Positions 42,933 through 53,277 of a stretch of 64,000 bases of DNA are shown here, in pieces. The position numbers were made by a program, and so were the translations under genes. Under the pieces are notes generated by a model. The model was not told where the DNA came from. It ran no database searches and saw nothing but the letters and a program-made list of their open reading frames with translations. The stretch is from Actinomycetota bacterium (lineage in GTDB: Bacteria; Actinomycetota; Actinomycetes; Streptosporangiales; Streptosporangiaceae): positions 58,817-122,816 of the forward strand of contig PLRW01000029.1 of NCBI GenBank assembly GCA_003164955.1, given 5' to 3'. Within the stretch, counting starts at the first letter, position 1, and each line of letters opens with the position of its first letter.

Positions 42933-44129
42933 ATGCGCATCGACGTACCGGCACGCGTGACCCGCGGGGGCGCCCACGCCGCCGCGGGTCTGTCCCCGGC
43001 CGGGCGCCGGGGCCGCCGGCGCCGGCGGCCCCGGCGCCGGTGGGTGTGGCTGACCGCAGCGGCACTGTGCGCCGCCGCGGTTGCCGCCGTCGCCCTGTTC
43101 GCTGGTTCCGCTGCGCCAGCCCGGATGGGGACCACGGTGGCGTCCCTGCCCTACTGGAGTTTCGGCGACGGCACCGCCACCGTGCTGGCCAACCGCCAGG
43201 ACTTCAGCGAGGCCTCGCCGTTCATCTACGGGCTGTCCGCGAGCGGCCAGATCGATGTCCAGTACCCGCCGGACCAGTCGCAGGTGACGGCCGGCATCGG
43301 CCGGCTGAGAGCGGCGGGCCTGCCCATCGTGCCGACCATCGCGAACATGACCGACGGCAGCTGGTCCTACCCGCCGGTGGCTCGCATCCTGCACAACCCG
43401 GCGCTGATGAGCCGTCACATCGCCGCCATCGTCAGCCTGGCCGATCGGGAGAACTACGCCGGGATCGATATCGACTACGAGGGCCTGCACGCCGGTGACC
43501 GGCAGGCCTTCAGCATGTTCATCACCCGGCTCGCGGCCGCGCTGCATGCGCACGGCAAGATCCTCTCCGTCGCGGTGTTCGCGAAGACCTCCGACGCCGG
43601 GTACGGCGGGCAGAACTTTGCCCAGGATTACGCCGCGATCGGCCGCGCTGCTGACCAGGTTCGGCTGATGGCGTACGACTACCACTGGAACACCTCGGCG
43701 CCCGGCCCGATCGCGCCTATCGGCTGGGTCCGCTCGGTCATCAGCTACGCGCGGACGCAGATCCCGGCCGCCCGGCTCGTGCTGGGGATACCGCTGTACG
43801 GATACGACTGGGCCGGCGACCGCGCCGCCAACCTCACCATGCAGCAGGCAGGTCAGCTGGCGGCTCAGTACGGGGCCACCGTGCAGTACGACACGGCCAG
43901 CCAGTCGCCCTGGTTCCGGTATACCGATTCATCCGGGCGCAGCCACGAGGTCTGGTTCGAGAACCCGCGCAGTTTGGCCGCGAAGTTCGCGCTGGCCCGG
44001 CAGATGGGCCTGGGCGGGATGTTCCTGTGGATGTACGGCGACGAGGCGCCCGGGACCTGGCCGCAGCTGCATCGCTCCCTCGCATCATCCGGCGGTCGGC
44101 CGGCCGCCAGCCCCACGGGGAGCCCATGA
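42933..44129 (+). CDS. Glycoside hydrolase family 18-like protein, signal-anchored
   Basis: A 398-residue protein. A very basic N-terminus (GRRGRRRRRPRRRWVWL) precedes one hydrophobic segment (about 36-56), so the catalytic domain should lie outside the membrane. YAGIDIDYEGL contains the GH18 DxxDxDxE core with catalytic Glu; RLMAYDYHWNTSAPGP and GGMFLWMYGDEAPG match later strands. GH18 enzymes cut beta-1,4-linked GlcNAc polymers, matching the GT2 and deacetylase nearby. ATG 42933 lies 16 bases after the epimerase; the stop overlaps the GT2 start. Confidence 0.87.
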   Translation: MRIDVPARVTRGGAHAAAGLSPAGRRGRRRRRPRRRWVWLTAAALCAAAVAAVALFAGSAAPARMGTTVASLPYWSFGDGTATVLANRQDFSEASPFIYGLSASGQIDVQYPPDQSQVTAGIGRLRAAGLPIVPTIANMTDGSWSYPPVARILHNPALMSRHIAAIVSLADRENYAGIDIDYEGLHAGDRQAFSMFITRLAAALHAHGKILSVAVFAKTSDAGYGGQNFAQDYAAIGRAADQVRLMAYDYHWNTSAPGPIAPIGWVRSVISYARTQIPAARLVLGIPLYGYDWAGDRAANLTMQQAGQLAAQYGATVQYDTASQSPWFRYTDSSGRSHEVWFENPRSLAAKFALARQMGLGGMFLWMYGDEAPGTWPQLHRSLASSGGRPAASPTGSP

Positions 44130-45646
44130 TGCCCTGGTGGTCGATGGCCGTCCTCGTCTTCGGCGTGAATTTCGCCCTCTGGGGCACGGTCGGTCTCTGC
44201 CGGCTGCTGGATACGGGGGCGGCGCGCCTGGCGCGCCGGCGTTTCGCGCGCCGTTTCTCCGGCATCCGGGAGGTCGGCTACATCGATGCCGAGTACCCGG
44301 GGATATCCCCGGGCCCGGGGAACGGCCGCTCCCGCGACGCTCTGGGGCGCCCGGAGCGGCGCGGGCTCACGGTGGGAGATGTCGCAGTTCTCATTCCGGC
44401 GCACAACGAGGCGGAGGTCATCGCGGAGAGCCTCGCGGCTATCACGGAGCTCATCCCGATGTGGAACGTCCACGTGGTGTCGGACGGCTCAACGGACAAC
44501 ACCGTGGCGATCGCCCGGTCGGCCGGCGCCAAGGTGTACCAGACAAAGCACAACATGGGCAAGGCCGGTGCCCTGCAGGACGCCATCGCCCGGTTCCGCC
44601 TGGTCGAGCGCTTTGCCGTGGTCATGCTGCTTGACGCGGACACCCGCGTGGAGCCGGGTTATTTCGCGGCTGCTCTGCCACTTTTCGACGACCCTGAGGT
44701 GGTCGCCGTCGCCGGCTGCGTCCGGACGGCGGCCGACCGGGCGCTGTCGCTCGCCGGCCAGCTCCTCGTGGGGCACCGCCGCCGCATTTACTCCATCGGC
44801 CAGCGGGTGCTGAAGTTCGGCCAGACCTGGCGCCGCTTCAACGCGACCCATATCGTGCCCGGCTTTGCCAGCCTCTACCGGACCAGTGTCCTGCCGCATA
44901 TCGATATGAACCCGCCGGGGCTGGTCATCGAGGATTTCAACATGACCTTCGAGGTTTACCAGAAACGGCTCGGCAAGGTCGCCTTCAGCCTCTCCGCGGT
45001 TGCCGTCACCCAGGACCCGGACAATTTCCGCGATTACATAAAACAGACCCGGCGGTGGGCCCTTGGTTTCTGGCAGACCGTGCGCCGCCACCGGCTCCGC
45101 GCGAACCTTTTCAGCGCCATGCTCTCGCTGCTGCTGCTGGAGCTGGTCACGTCCAGCCTGATCTTCCTGATTCTCCCGGTGCTGCTGCTCATCCTGGTCG
45201 TGCCGGACCTGTACGGCGGTGCCGCGGCGTGGCCGGGATTCGCCACGGTGTACACGCTCACCGCGGCGCACATGAAGCTGTCGGTCATCTTCTTCGGCGT
45301 GGCGCTGCCCGACCTGGCCATCACGCTGATCGTGGCCCTGCTGGAACGGAAGCCGTCCATGCTGCTGTTCGCCGGTTTCTTCCCCGTCATGCGGGTCCTT
45401 GACGCCGCCCTCGGGCTGTACGCCATCCCGCTCGCCTTCCGGTCCAGATCGAACGGCCGCTGGAAGAGCCCGGCCCGCCAGCTGAGCCCGGTCCCGGTGG
45501 AACCGCTCTTGCCGCTGCCACCGGAGCTGGCGGCTACCCAGCCGCTGCCGATAATCGGGGCGGCGGGCACTTTCGCCGCCGACCCGAATATTGAGAAACT
45601 CGTATCTGGCCTTCTTGTGGGTGATGATTCAGATGCGGTCCGATGA
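44126..45646 (+). CDS. Processive glycosyltransferase family 2 (PgaC/chitin synthase-like)
   Basis: A 506-residue membrane enzyme. It has an N-terminal hydrophobic helix (residues 5-25), a GT-A domain with VLIPAHNEAEVIAESL, VSDGSTDNTVAIA and LLDADTRVEPGYF, and the acceptor-site VIEDFNMTFE. QTRRWALGFWQ is the Q(x)xRW signature of processive synthases. Three or four C-terminal helices follow. It likely polymerises a beta-linked (GlcNAc-like) chain and exports it. It overlaps the GH18 gene by four bases and the first response regulator by 14. Confidence 0.88.
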   Translation: MMPWWSMAVLVFGVNFALWGTVGLCRLLDTGAARLARRRFARRFSGIREVGYIDAEYPGISPGPGNGRSRDALGRPERRGLTVGDVAVLIPAHNEAEVIAESLAAITELIPMWNVHVVSDGSTDNTVAIARSAGAKVYQTKHNMGKAGALQDAIARFRLVERFAVVMLLDADTRVEPGYFAAALPLFDDPEVVAVAGCVRTAADRALSLAGQLLVGHRRRIYSIGQRVLKFGQTWRRFNATHIVPGFASLYRTSVLPHIDMNPPGLVIEDFNMTFEVYQKRLGKVAFSLSAVAVTQDPDNFRDYIKQTRRWALGFWQTVRRHRLRANLFSAMLSLLLLELVTSSLIFLILPVLLLILVVPDLYGGAAAWPGFATVYTLTAAHMKLSVIFFGVALPDLAITLIVALLERKPSMLLFAGFFPVMRVLDAALGLYAIPLAFRSRSNGRWKSPARQLSPVPVEPLLPLPPELAATQPLPIIGAAGTFAADPNIEKLVSGLLVGDDSDAVR

Positions 45647-46352
45647 GGGCAACGTAATCCGGATTGTGCAGGATCGGCCGAAGAATCCGCTCCGGCTGCT
45701 ACTGATCGATGACCACCTCATGGTCACCGAAGCGCTGGCGTCGCGGCTGGCAGCAGCCCCGGACATGTGGGTGGCCGGCCGCTGCTCCACCACCGATCCG
45801 AGCCTCCTCGACATCGTGGGCGGCCTGCGGCCCGACCTGATCACGATCGAGATCGAGCCACTCGGCCCGGCCACCGGAGAGGTACTCAGGAAGCTCATAG
45901 CGGCCCGGCCGCAAGCGAAGATCGTGGTGCTCAGCGCGGATCACGATGTCTCGCACGCCATAGCCGCCGCCCGTGCCGGTGTCGCCGCGTGGGTGGACAA
46001 GAAGCAGGGCGCGGCGGAGCTCGAGTCCGTCCTGCGCGGGGTGTGCCGGGGCGAGTCCTGGTTCCCGCCGAAGATGCTGGGCGAAATCCTGCGGGCGCTG
46101 CGGTCCGATGTGACCCGGGCCAAAGAAGACGCCGACGGGCTCGACATGCTGAGCCCGCGCGAGCGGGACGTGCTGCGCGGTCTGGTGGAAGGCAAGCGCG
46201 GCGGGCAGATCGCCGAGGAGCTGATGATCTCCACTGATACGGTCCGCACGCACACCCGGAACATTTTCGCGAAGCTGGATGTGCACAGCCGCCTGGAGGC
46301 GGTTCGCGTGGCCCGGGCGGCCGGCCTGCGGCCCCAGGAATGGCAGGCGTGA
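45633..46352 (+). CDS. LuxR-family response regulator with Glu replacing the phospho-acceptor Asp
   Basis: A protein of about 239 residues. The receiver has the acidic pair LLLIDDH (D26, D27), the Ser in VVLSADHD and the Lys in AWVDKKQGA. The expected acceptor position reads RPDLITIEIEPLG, so residue 73 is Glu, not Asp. The C-terminal LuxR HTH (LSPRERDVLRGLVEGKRGGQ, then TVRTHTRNIFAKLDVHSRLE) is intact. It should bind DNA without phosphorylation, or be locked active. ATG 45633 is favoured; 45624 and 45666 are alternatives. No kinase gene is nearby. Confidence 0.82.
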   Translation: MRSDEGNVIRIVQDRPKNPLRLLLIDDHLMVTEALASRLAAAPDMWVAGRCSTTDPSLLDIVGGLRPDLITIEIEPLGPATGEVLRKLIAARPQAKIVVLSADHDVSHAIAAARAGVAAWVDKKQGAAELESVLRGVCRGESWFPPKMLGEILRALRSDVTRAKEDADGLDMLSPRERDVLRGLVEGKRGGQIAEELMISTDTVRTHTRNIFAKLDVHSRLEAVRVARAAGLRPQEWQA

Positions 46353-47647
46353 GCGCCCCCGGGCCAGCCCGAGATCGTGACCGGCCGTTGCGGGTCGCCG
46401 TGCTCATCACCCGGCTGGACGGCGGCGCGGGCATCCTCGCGCTGCGCGGTGCGATGGCGCTGGACCCGCGGTGCTACCGCCTGACGATCATCACCGGCCA
46501 GGTCAGCGGCCGCCTGCTGGCCGAAGCGCGGGCCGCGGGACTCACCATCGCCGTCGAGCCTGCCCTGCGCACCCCCATCGATCCGGTCTGCGACATCGTG
46601 GCCCTGCGCCGGCTGACCATCCGGCTGCGCCAGGGGCGGTTCGACGTCGTGCATACGCATACCGCCAAGGCGGGAGCCCTGGGCCGCCTGGCCGCGCGCC
46701 GCGCGGCGGTCCCGCGTATCGTCCACACCTACCACGGGTTCCCGTTCCACGAGTTCCAGCCGGCCGCCCGGCGGGCGGCCTATATCGCCATCGAACGACG
46801 GCTCGGGCGAATCACTGATGTGGCACTGTGCGTGGGAACGGGAGTGGCCGTCGAGGCGGTGCGCCGCGGCCTGGTTTCACCCGAGCGGATCCGGACGATC
46901 GGTGTGGCCGTCGAGAGCTTCGGCCAGCCGGGAGCTGAACATGCCGGGCTCACGGCCGCTCCGGCGGCGGAAAAAGCCGCCGCGAATGACCCGGCTGCGG
47001 GCGAGTGGACGGCGGCTGATTTGCCCGCGAATAAACTGACGGCCCGCGAGCGGGCCCGGCGTGATTTGGGCCTGCCGGCCGGCGCGACGGTGATCGGCGC
47101 CGTGGGCCGGCTGACCTATCAGAAGGCCCCGGAAGATTTCGTGGAGGTAATCCGGCGGCTCAGCCGCCCGGGCGTCGTCGGGGTGTGGGTGGGCGGCGGC
47201 GAACTGGCTGGCCAGGTGAGCCAACTGGCGGCCGCCGACCCCGCTGTCCGGGTCATGCTGCCCGGCGACCGCGCGGACGTGCCCCGGCTCCTGCCGGCCT
47301 TTGACGTCTTCGTCCTGCCCAGCCGGTACGAGGGACTGCCCACGGCCATTGTCGAGGCGATGATGTGCGGCGTTCCCGTGGTCGCGACGGCCGTAAACGC
47401 CGTGGCTGATGTCGTGGTGCCAGGGGAAACGGGTCTGCTGGTCCCGCCGCGGCGGCCGGATCTGATGGCCAGAGCGGTCGGCTACCTGCTGAACTCCCCG
47501 GCCGCGGCGGCGCGGATGGCCGTCCGCGCCCAGGCCCAACTGGGGGAGCGGTACGGGATAGCGGCCCTCAGGGCCGCGCTGACCGCAGCGTATCGGGCTG
47601 ACTTACATGTCGGGAGTGATACAACATTAAACCATCCTTTTTCGTAA
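46349..47647 (+). CDS. Glycosyltransferase family 4 (GT-B), second copy
   Basis: A 432-residue glycosyltransferase. The N-terminal VAVLITRLDGGAGILALRG and DVVHTHTAKAGALGRLAARR fit the acceptor domain; VIGAVGRLTYQKAPEDFVEV and the E-x7-E in RYEGLPTAIVEAMMCGVPVV the donor domain. An insertion of about 40 residues rich in Ala and Lys (around residues 195-235) interrupts the usual domain junction. GTG 46349 overlaps the regulator stop (GTGA). It probably adds a further sugar to the repeat unit or a side chain. Confidence 0.87.
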   Translation: MSAPGPARDRDRPLRVAVLITRLDGGAGILALRGAMALDPRCYRLTIITGQVSGRLLAEARAAGLTIAVEPALRTPIDPVCDIVALRRLTIRLRQGRFDVVHTHTAKAGALGRLAARRAAVPRIVHTYHGFPFHEFQPAARRAAYIAIERRLGRITDVALCVGTGVAVEAVRRGLVSPERIRTIGVAVESFGQPGAEHAGLTAAPAAEKAAANDPAAGEWTAADLPANKLTARERARRDLGLPAGATVIGAVGRLTYQKAPEDFVEVIRRLSRPGVVGVWVGGGELAGQVSQLAAADPAVRVMLPGDRADVPRLLPAFDVFVLPSRYEGLPTAIVEAMMCGVPVVATAVNAVADVVVPGETGLLVPPRRPDLMARAVGYLLNSPAAAARMAVRAQAQLGERYGIAALRAALTAAYRADLHVGSDTTLNHPFS

Positions 47648-47718
47648 TTTTTGTACTCCGCGCGGGCTCATGGGACGTCTACATGGCGTGAGGCGTGGGA
47701 GTTCGAAAGAGGACGACG

Positions 47719-48417
47719 GTGTCTTCGGATAAGCAGTCCGGTTCTCAGGCACAGGTTCCCGATGACCGGGCCATTGCGCTGACGGTCGTCATCGGTGACG
47801 ACCATCAAGTGTTTCTCGACGCGCTGTCGGTCGTGCTGGGGCAGCGCAACTTTGCGGTGAGTGTGGCCCGCACCTTGCCGGAGATCATGGATGCCGTGGC
47901 GTGCCGGCGGCCCGACGTCTGCCTGATCGACCGTAACTTCTGCCACCACGACTGCCCGGGCGTCATCCGTCAGGTCATCGTCGCGAGCCCGGGCACCAAG
48001 ATCCTCGTGCTCAGCGCCGACCCGCTCGCCGAGGGTGTCCTGGAGGCGCTCAGGGCCGGGGCCTCGGGCTACCTGCACAAGACCAGGGGCATCACCGCGC
48101 TGACCGAGGCGATCAGCCGGATTCAGCGCGGCGAGGTGGTCGTCGACGTACCCAAGGCCGCCGGCAGTCGGCGTAACGCTCCGCAAGACGGCGTGCATCG
48201 GCTGGCCGGGTACCTGACCACCCGCGAACGGCAGTGCCTGCGGCTTCTGGTCGACGGGCTGGACACGGCCCAGATGGCGGCCAGGCTGGATGTCTCACCG
48301 GCCACGGTGCGTACGCACGTGCAGTCGATGCTGACGAAGCTCGGCGCGCACTCCCGGCTGGAGGCAGCCTCGCTGGCCGTGCGGTACCGGCTGCTGGAGG
48401 ATATGCCCGCGGCCTGA
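47719..48417 (+). CDS. LuxR-family response regulator, canonical receiver
   Basis: A 232-residue regulator. The receiver carries the acidic pair VVIGDDHQ, the phospho-acceptor in RRPDVCLIDRNF, SAD and HKTRG, so it should accept phosphate. The C-terminal NarL/LuxR HTH is TTRERQCLRLLVDGLDTAQM, then SPATVRTHVQSMLTKLGAHS. GTG 47719 follows AGAGG at 47708-47712. An AT-rich 70-base gap (TAATTTTTGTACTCC) separates it from the GT4 gene and may hold its own promoter. It ends the cluster; no sensor kinase is adjacent. Confidence 0.88.
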   Translation: MSSDKQSGSQAQVPDDRAIALTVVIGDDHQVFLDALSVVLGQRNFAVSVARTLPEIMDAVACRRPDVCLIDRNFCHHDCPGVIRQVIVASPGTKILVLSADPLAEGVLEALRAGASGYLHKTRGITALTEAISRIQRGEVVVDVPKAAGSRRNAPQDGVHRLAGYLTTRERQCLRLLVDGLDTAQMAARLDVSPATVRTHVQSMLTKLGAHSRLEAASLAVRYRLLEDMPAA

Positions 48418-48534
48418 CGGCCCACCCGGCGTGGCCGGTGCGCACGGCGGTCCGGCTCCACTAGGCTCGAACGCGGACAACGTGACCGGCCCCGCGCATG
48501 CCGTCCCGGCAGCAACCGCCCTGGGCCGGTATGA

Positions 48535-49856
<1,322 letters not shown>

Positions 49857-49857
<1 letters not shown>

Positions 49858-50273
49858 TGACAGAGCCGCCCCGGCGCCGCCCGCTGCCCCGTCAGCCACG
49901 CCCGACACGGCTGACGGGCCGGGCGGCGCTGCTCGCGGTGGTGATCTGTGCGATCGCGCTCAGCCTGGCCTATCCGGTCCGGGAGTACATCGCGCAGCGA
50001 CGGCAGATCGATCAATTGCTGGCGACGCAGCAGTCCGTCTCGGCCCAGGTGAAGAGCCTGCAGGCGCAGCAGCAGCGGTTCGCCGACCCCGCGTACATCG
50101 AGCAGCAGGCCCGGGACCAGCTGCACATGTGCTTTCCGGCCGAGAAGTGCTACGTGATCATCGGCAACACCGCGCCGTCGGACACCACGCCGCAGCAGGC
50201 TCGCGCCGCCGCTCCGTGGTACGCCAAGCTGTGGCAGTCGGTGAAGAAGGCGGATCAGGTCCCGGTCCGCTGA
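49857..50273 (+). CDS. divIC: Septum formation initiator, FtsB/DivIC family
   Basis: A 138-residue single-pass cell division protein. A basic N-terminus precedes the TM helix (ALLAVVICAIALSLAYPV, about residues 22-39). A coiled coil follows (QIDQLLATQQSVSAQVKSLQ), and the DPAYIEQQARDQLHMCFPAE segment typical of DivIC. It links FtsL/FtsQ in the divisome and acts at the outer face of the membrane. It overlaps eno by one base and the next gene by one base. Confidence 0.88.
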
Positions 50274-50836
50274 TGGATCCTTCGACCGAGGCGGTGATCG
50301 CCGCCCAGCTCGGCCGTGCCCCCCGGGGCCTGCGGGCGGTTGCGCACACCTGCCCGTGCGGGCTGCCCGACGTGGTGGAGACCGCGCCGCGGCTGCCGGA
50401 CGGCACCCCCTTCCCGACGCTGTACTACCTCACCTGCCCGCGTGCCGCCGCGGCGGTCAGCAGGCTGGAGGCGGCGGGCACGATGCGCGCCATGACCGCC
50501 CGGCTGGCCCAGGACGAGGGTCTTCGCCGGTCGTACGAGGCGGCCCACGAGGACTACGTGGCCCGGCGCCGGAAGGCGGCGCTCGAGGCCGGCCTGAAGC
50601 CGCTGCCGCCGGGCACGCAGAGCGCGGGAGGCATGCCGGAACGGGTCAAGTGCCTGCACGCGCTGGTCGCCCACGAACTGGCCGTGCCGGGGGTCAGCCG
50701 GCTCGGCCGGGAAGCGGCCGACGGAGCCGGGCCGTGGTGGGCCGCCGGGCCGTGCGTAACGGCCATGCCGAACGGGCCCGGTGCGATGCACTCTCCCGGT
50801 GAGACTTCCCCTGCTGAGACGAAGGGCGGCCGATGA
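50273..50836 (+). CDS. DUF501 domain protein
   Basis: A 187-residue cytosolic protein of the DUF501 family (in the actinobacterial eno-divIC-ppx cluster). Conserved landmarks are AHTCPCGLPDVVETAPRL, PTLYYLTCPRA and MPERVKCLHALVAHELA with its cysteine and histidines, which suggest a metal or cofactor site. ATG 50273 overlaps the divIC stop by one base. Function is unknown. Confidence 0.85.
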   Translation: MDPSTEAVIAAQLGRAPRGLRAVAHTCPCGLPDVVETAPRLPDGTPFPTLYYLTCPRAAAAVSRLEAAGTMRAMTARLAQDEGLRRSYEAAHEDYVARRRKAALEAGLKPLPPGTQSAGGMPERVKCLHALVAHELAVPGVSRLGREAADGAGPWWAAGPCVTAMPNGPGAMHSPGETSPAETKGGR

Positions 50837-51789
50837 CCCGGCGCGTGGCGGCGATTGACTGCGGGACCAATTCCATCCGGCTCCTGGTGGCCGACGTCGA
50901 TCCCGAGCGCGGCACGCTTGCCGACGCGGACCGGCGGATGGAGATCGTCCGGCTGGGCCAGGGCGTGGACACGAGCGGCCGCCTCGCTCCCGAGGCGCTG
51001 GACCGGACCATGAACGCGCTGAGCGACTATGCGGCGGTCATCACCCGGCTCGGCGCGGGCGCCGTCCGGATGGTGGCGACGAGCGCTACCCGGGACGCCG
51101 CGAACGCGGGGGAATTCGTCCGGCGGGTCATGGCCGTGCTCGGGACGGCCCCCGAAGTCCTCAGCGGCGACGAGGAGGCCCGGCTGTCCTTCACCGGTGC
51201 GACGGCGGAACTGGGCGGTGAACTGCCGGCGGAGTCCCCGTATCTCGTCGTGGATATCGGCGGCGGCTCCACCGAGTTCGTCCTCGGCGCGTCGGGCACG
51301 GTGACGGCGGCGGCCAGCGTCGACATCGGGTGCGTCCGGATGACCGAGCGGCACCTGCGGTCCGACCCGCCGTCCCCGGAGCAGGTCGCCGCGGCCACGG
51401 CCGATATCGACGCCGCCGTCGGGCGCGCGGCGGACCAGGTTGACGCCGGCCAGGCGCGCACCCTGATCGGCCTGGCCGGATCGGTCACCACCGTGGCTGG
51501 CATCGCGCTGAGCCTGCCGGCCTACGACCCCGCCCGCCTGCACCATGCGCGCGTCCCGGCCGCCGAGGTGCACGCGATAACGATGCGACTGCTCTCCCTT
51601 ACCCGGGCGGAGCGGGCCCGGATCCCGGTGATGCACCCGGGCCGGGTGGACGTCATCGGAGCGGGAGCGCTGATCCTCGACCGCATCATGAGCCTGCTCG
51701 GCTTGCCCGAAGTCCTGGTCAGCGAGCACGACATCCTGGACGGCATCGCCTGGTCGATCGCCGCGCCGCAGACAGCCAGCGGCCGGTGA
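50833..51789 (+). CDS. ppx: Ppx/GppA exopolyphosphatase-like protein
   Basis: A 318-residue member of the ASKHA superfamily. [17 protein letters not shown] is the phosphate-1 loop, and [14 protein letters not shown] the phosphate-2 loop. At about 320 residues it is the short form without the C-terminal HD-like extension. It hydrolyses inorganic polyphosphate or pppGpp. ATG 50833 overlaps the DUF501 stop by four bases and the stop overlaps the next gene (GTGA), as in one operon. Confidence 0.9.
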   Translation: MTRRVAAIDCGTNSIRLLVADVDPERGTLADADRRMEIVRLGQGVDTSGRLAPEALDRTMNALSDYAAVITRLGAGAVRMVATSATRDAANAGEFVRRVMAVLGTAPEVLSGDEEARLSFTGATAELGGELPAESPYLVVDIGGGSTEFVLGASGTVTAAASVDIGCVRMTERHLRSDPPSPEQVAAATADIDAAVGRAADQVDAGQARTLIGLAGSVTTVAGIALSLPAYDPARLHHARVPAAEVHAITMRLLSLTRAERARIPVMHPGRVDVIGAGALILDRIMSLLGLPEVLVSEHDILDGIAWSIAAPQTASGR

Positions 51790-52616
51790 GCCCGGGCGAT
51801 GACATGCCGGGGCCGGTGCCGCCCGGAAGCGGCTGGCCGGACGATCCCGCGACGCTCGCCACCCCGGTGGCATACGGGCCCGAAGAGGTCCGTGAACTGG
51901 CCGCGAGCGCGCCGTCGCTACCGGAGCTCAGCGCACGGCAGTCGGTGTGCCGGGCCTGCCCGCGCCTGGTGAGCTGGCGGGAGGAGGTCGCGGTCGTCCG
52001 CCGTCGTTCCTTCCAGTCCGAACGCTACTGGGGGCGCCCCATTCCCGGCTGGGGCGCACAGGCCCCGCGAATCCTGATCGTCGGCCTCGCTCCCGCCGCG
52101 CACGGCGGGAACCGGACCGGGCGGGTCTTCACCGGGGACCGCAGCGGGGATTTCCTGTTCGCGTCCCTGTACCGGTGCGGCCTGGCCGACAGCCCGGTCA
52201 GCGTGAGAGCCGGGGACGGTCAGCGGCTGCGGGACACCCGGATGGTCGCGGCGGTCCGGTGCGCGCCCCCGGCCAACAAGCCCACCACGGAGGAACGTGA
52301 CACCTGCGCCCCTTGGCTCGTGGCCGAAATCGCGCAGCTGGCAGCGTCCGTCCGGGTCATCGTCTGCCTGGGCGGATTCGCCTGGCAGGCGTTGTGGCCG
52401 GTTCTGCGGGCGGCCGGTTTCGTGCTGCCGGCCCGGCGGCCGCCGTTCGGCCACGGGGCCGAGGCCCAGGTCCAGTCACCGGCCCCGCACGCCCCGCCCG
52501 TCCTGCTCCTGGGCTGCTACCACCCCAGCCAGCAGAACACCTTCACCAGCCGCGTCACCCCCACCATGCTCGACCAGATCTTCCACCGCGCCGTCAGTTT
52601 CTCGGGGTGCGGATGA
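51786..52616 (+). CDS. Uracil-DNA glycosylase, family 5 (UdgB-like)
   Basis: A 276-residue DNA repair enzyme. [16 protein letters not shown] gives two of the Fe-S cluster cysteines; [20 protein letters not shown] gives others. [20 protein letters not shown] with GDRSGDFL is the UdgB catalytic motif (Ala in place of the catalytic Asp of family 1), and [17 protein letters not shown] is the substrate loop. It removes uracil and deaminated bases. GTG 51786 overlaps ppx. Confidence 0.88.
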   Translation: MSPGDDMPGPVPPGSGWPDDPATLATPVAYGPEEVRELAASAPSLPELSARQSVCRACPRLVSWREEVAVVRRRSFQSERYWGRPIPGWGAQAPRILIVGLAPAAHGGNRTGRVFTGDRSGDFLFASLYRCGLADSPVSVRAGDGQRLRDTRMVAAVRCAPPANKPTTEERDTCAPWLVAEIAQLAASVRVIVCLGGFAWQALWPVLRAAGFVLPARRPPFGHGAEAQVQSPAPHAPPVLLLGCYHPSQQNTFTSRVTPTMLDQIFHRAVSFSGCG

Positions 52617-52630
52617 AGACAGCAGGGGCT

Positions 52631-52873
52631 AGCACAGTGACGGCGAGGCGTTCGTAACGGCCCAGCGATCCCGGGGCCAACGACCTGGGCGAGCGGCCGG
52701 TGCTAGGCAGCATCCTAGCGGGTTACGGCGAGGGGATCGTGACCGGCCCAGCGATCCCAGGCCGGCAGGCCCGGCGAGTGGCCGGCGAGTGGCCGGTGTG
52801 TCGGTGAGTGTACCGCAGCGGGGCGCGGAGCGCAGCTGGGGGTCCGGGGGGTCGCCCCCCCGGGCCAGCACAG
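52631..52873 (-). repeat. Dispersed intergenic repeat, copy A (two units, minus orientation)
   Basis: Two related units read in the minus direction: a shortened one (52631-52702) and a longer one (about 52721-52873). The long unit includes AGCGGCCGGTGTG-like and GCGGGGCGCGGAGCGC-like parts and a GGGGGG/CCCCCC hairpin near 52847-52862. Reverse-complemented, it aligns along about 80 bases with the copy at 58.4 kb. It lies just past the uracil glycosylase stop and may also end that operon. Confidence 0.85.
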
Positions 52874-53203
52874 CACCCCCGGATTCACACCGTGACCTGG
52901 GGGGAGACCGATTTATATCTGTATCTCATGGTTCAACCGTGCAGATGCACAAGCAGAATGCATTGTCCCTGGTAACGGGGTCGGTCATGGCGTGAGCAAT
53001 TTGATAGCAAATCAGGTCCGGCTCGCCCGGGAGGTTACTAATGCACGACTTGGTTACGCAGCGTTAAAGTAATCGGGGGCCAGTGGTTACGCTACGCACC
53101 CAATGCCCGTTAATGGCTAATCGTATAAACGCTTCGATCCTTACCCGCGGGTCCGAATATATCGACTCTTCGATTATGCAAATTTGCGGGGTATTATTGG
53201 CCA
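52874..53203. other. AT-richer non-coding region upstream of the tRNA-like gene
   Basis: About 330 bases without a believable gene. AT content is visibly higher than elsewhere (for example ATTTATATCTGTATCTCATG near 52911, and TATAAACGC near 53124). A TATTAT hexamer at 53192-53197, 6 bases before the tRNA-like start, could be its -10 box; no good -35 is seen. Confidence 0.5.
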
Positions 53204-53277
53204 GCCCCCGTAGCCCAAGGGCAGAGGCCGCCCCCCTAAAAGGGTCGCTAGTGTCGGTTCGAGTCCGACCGGGGGCA
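53204..53277 (+). tRNA. Short (class I) tRNA-like gene, best-fold anticodon UAA (Leu); atypical
   Basis: A 74-base cloverleaf can be drawn. The acceptor arm GCCCCCG (53204-53210) pairs perfectly with CGGGGGC (53270-53276). The T arm GTCGG/CCGAC holds a TTCGAGT loop. The D arm has three or four pairs. The anticodon arm GCCCC/GGGTC has 4 of 5 pairs with loop CCTAAAA. Position 33 is then C instead of U, and anticodon UAA would be leucine, yet leucine tRNAs in bacteria are class II with a long variable arm, absent here. It may be a functional odd tRNA or a tRNA-derived relic. CCA is not encoded. Confidence 0.6.
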
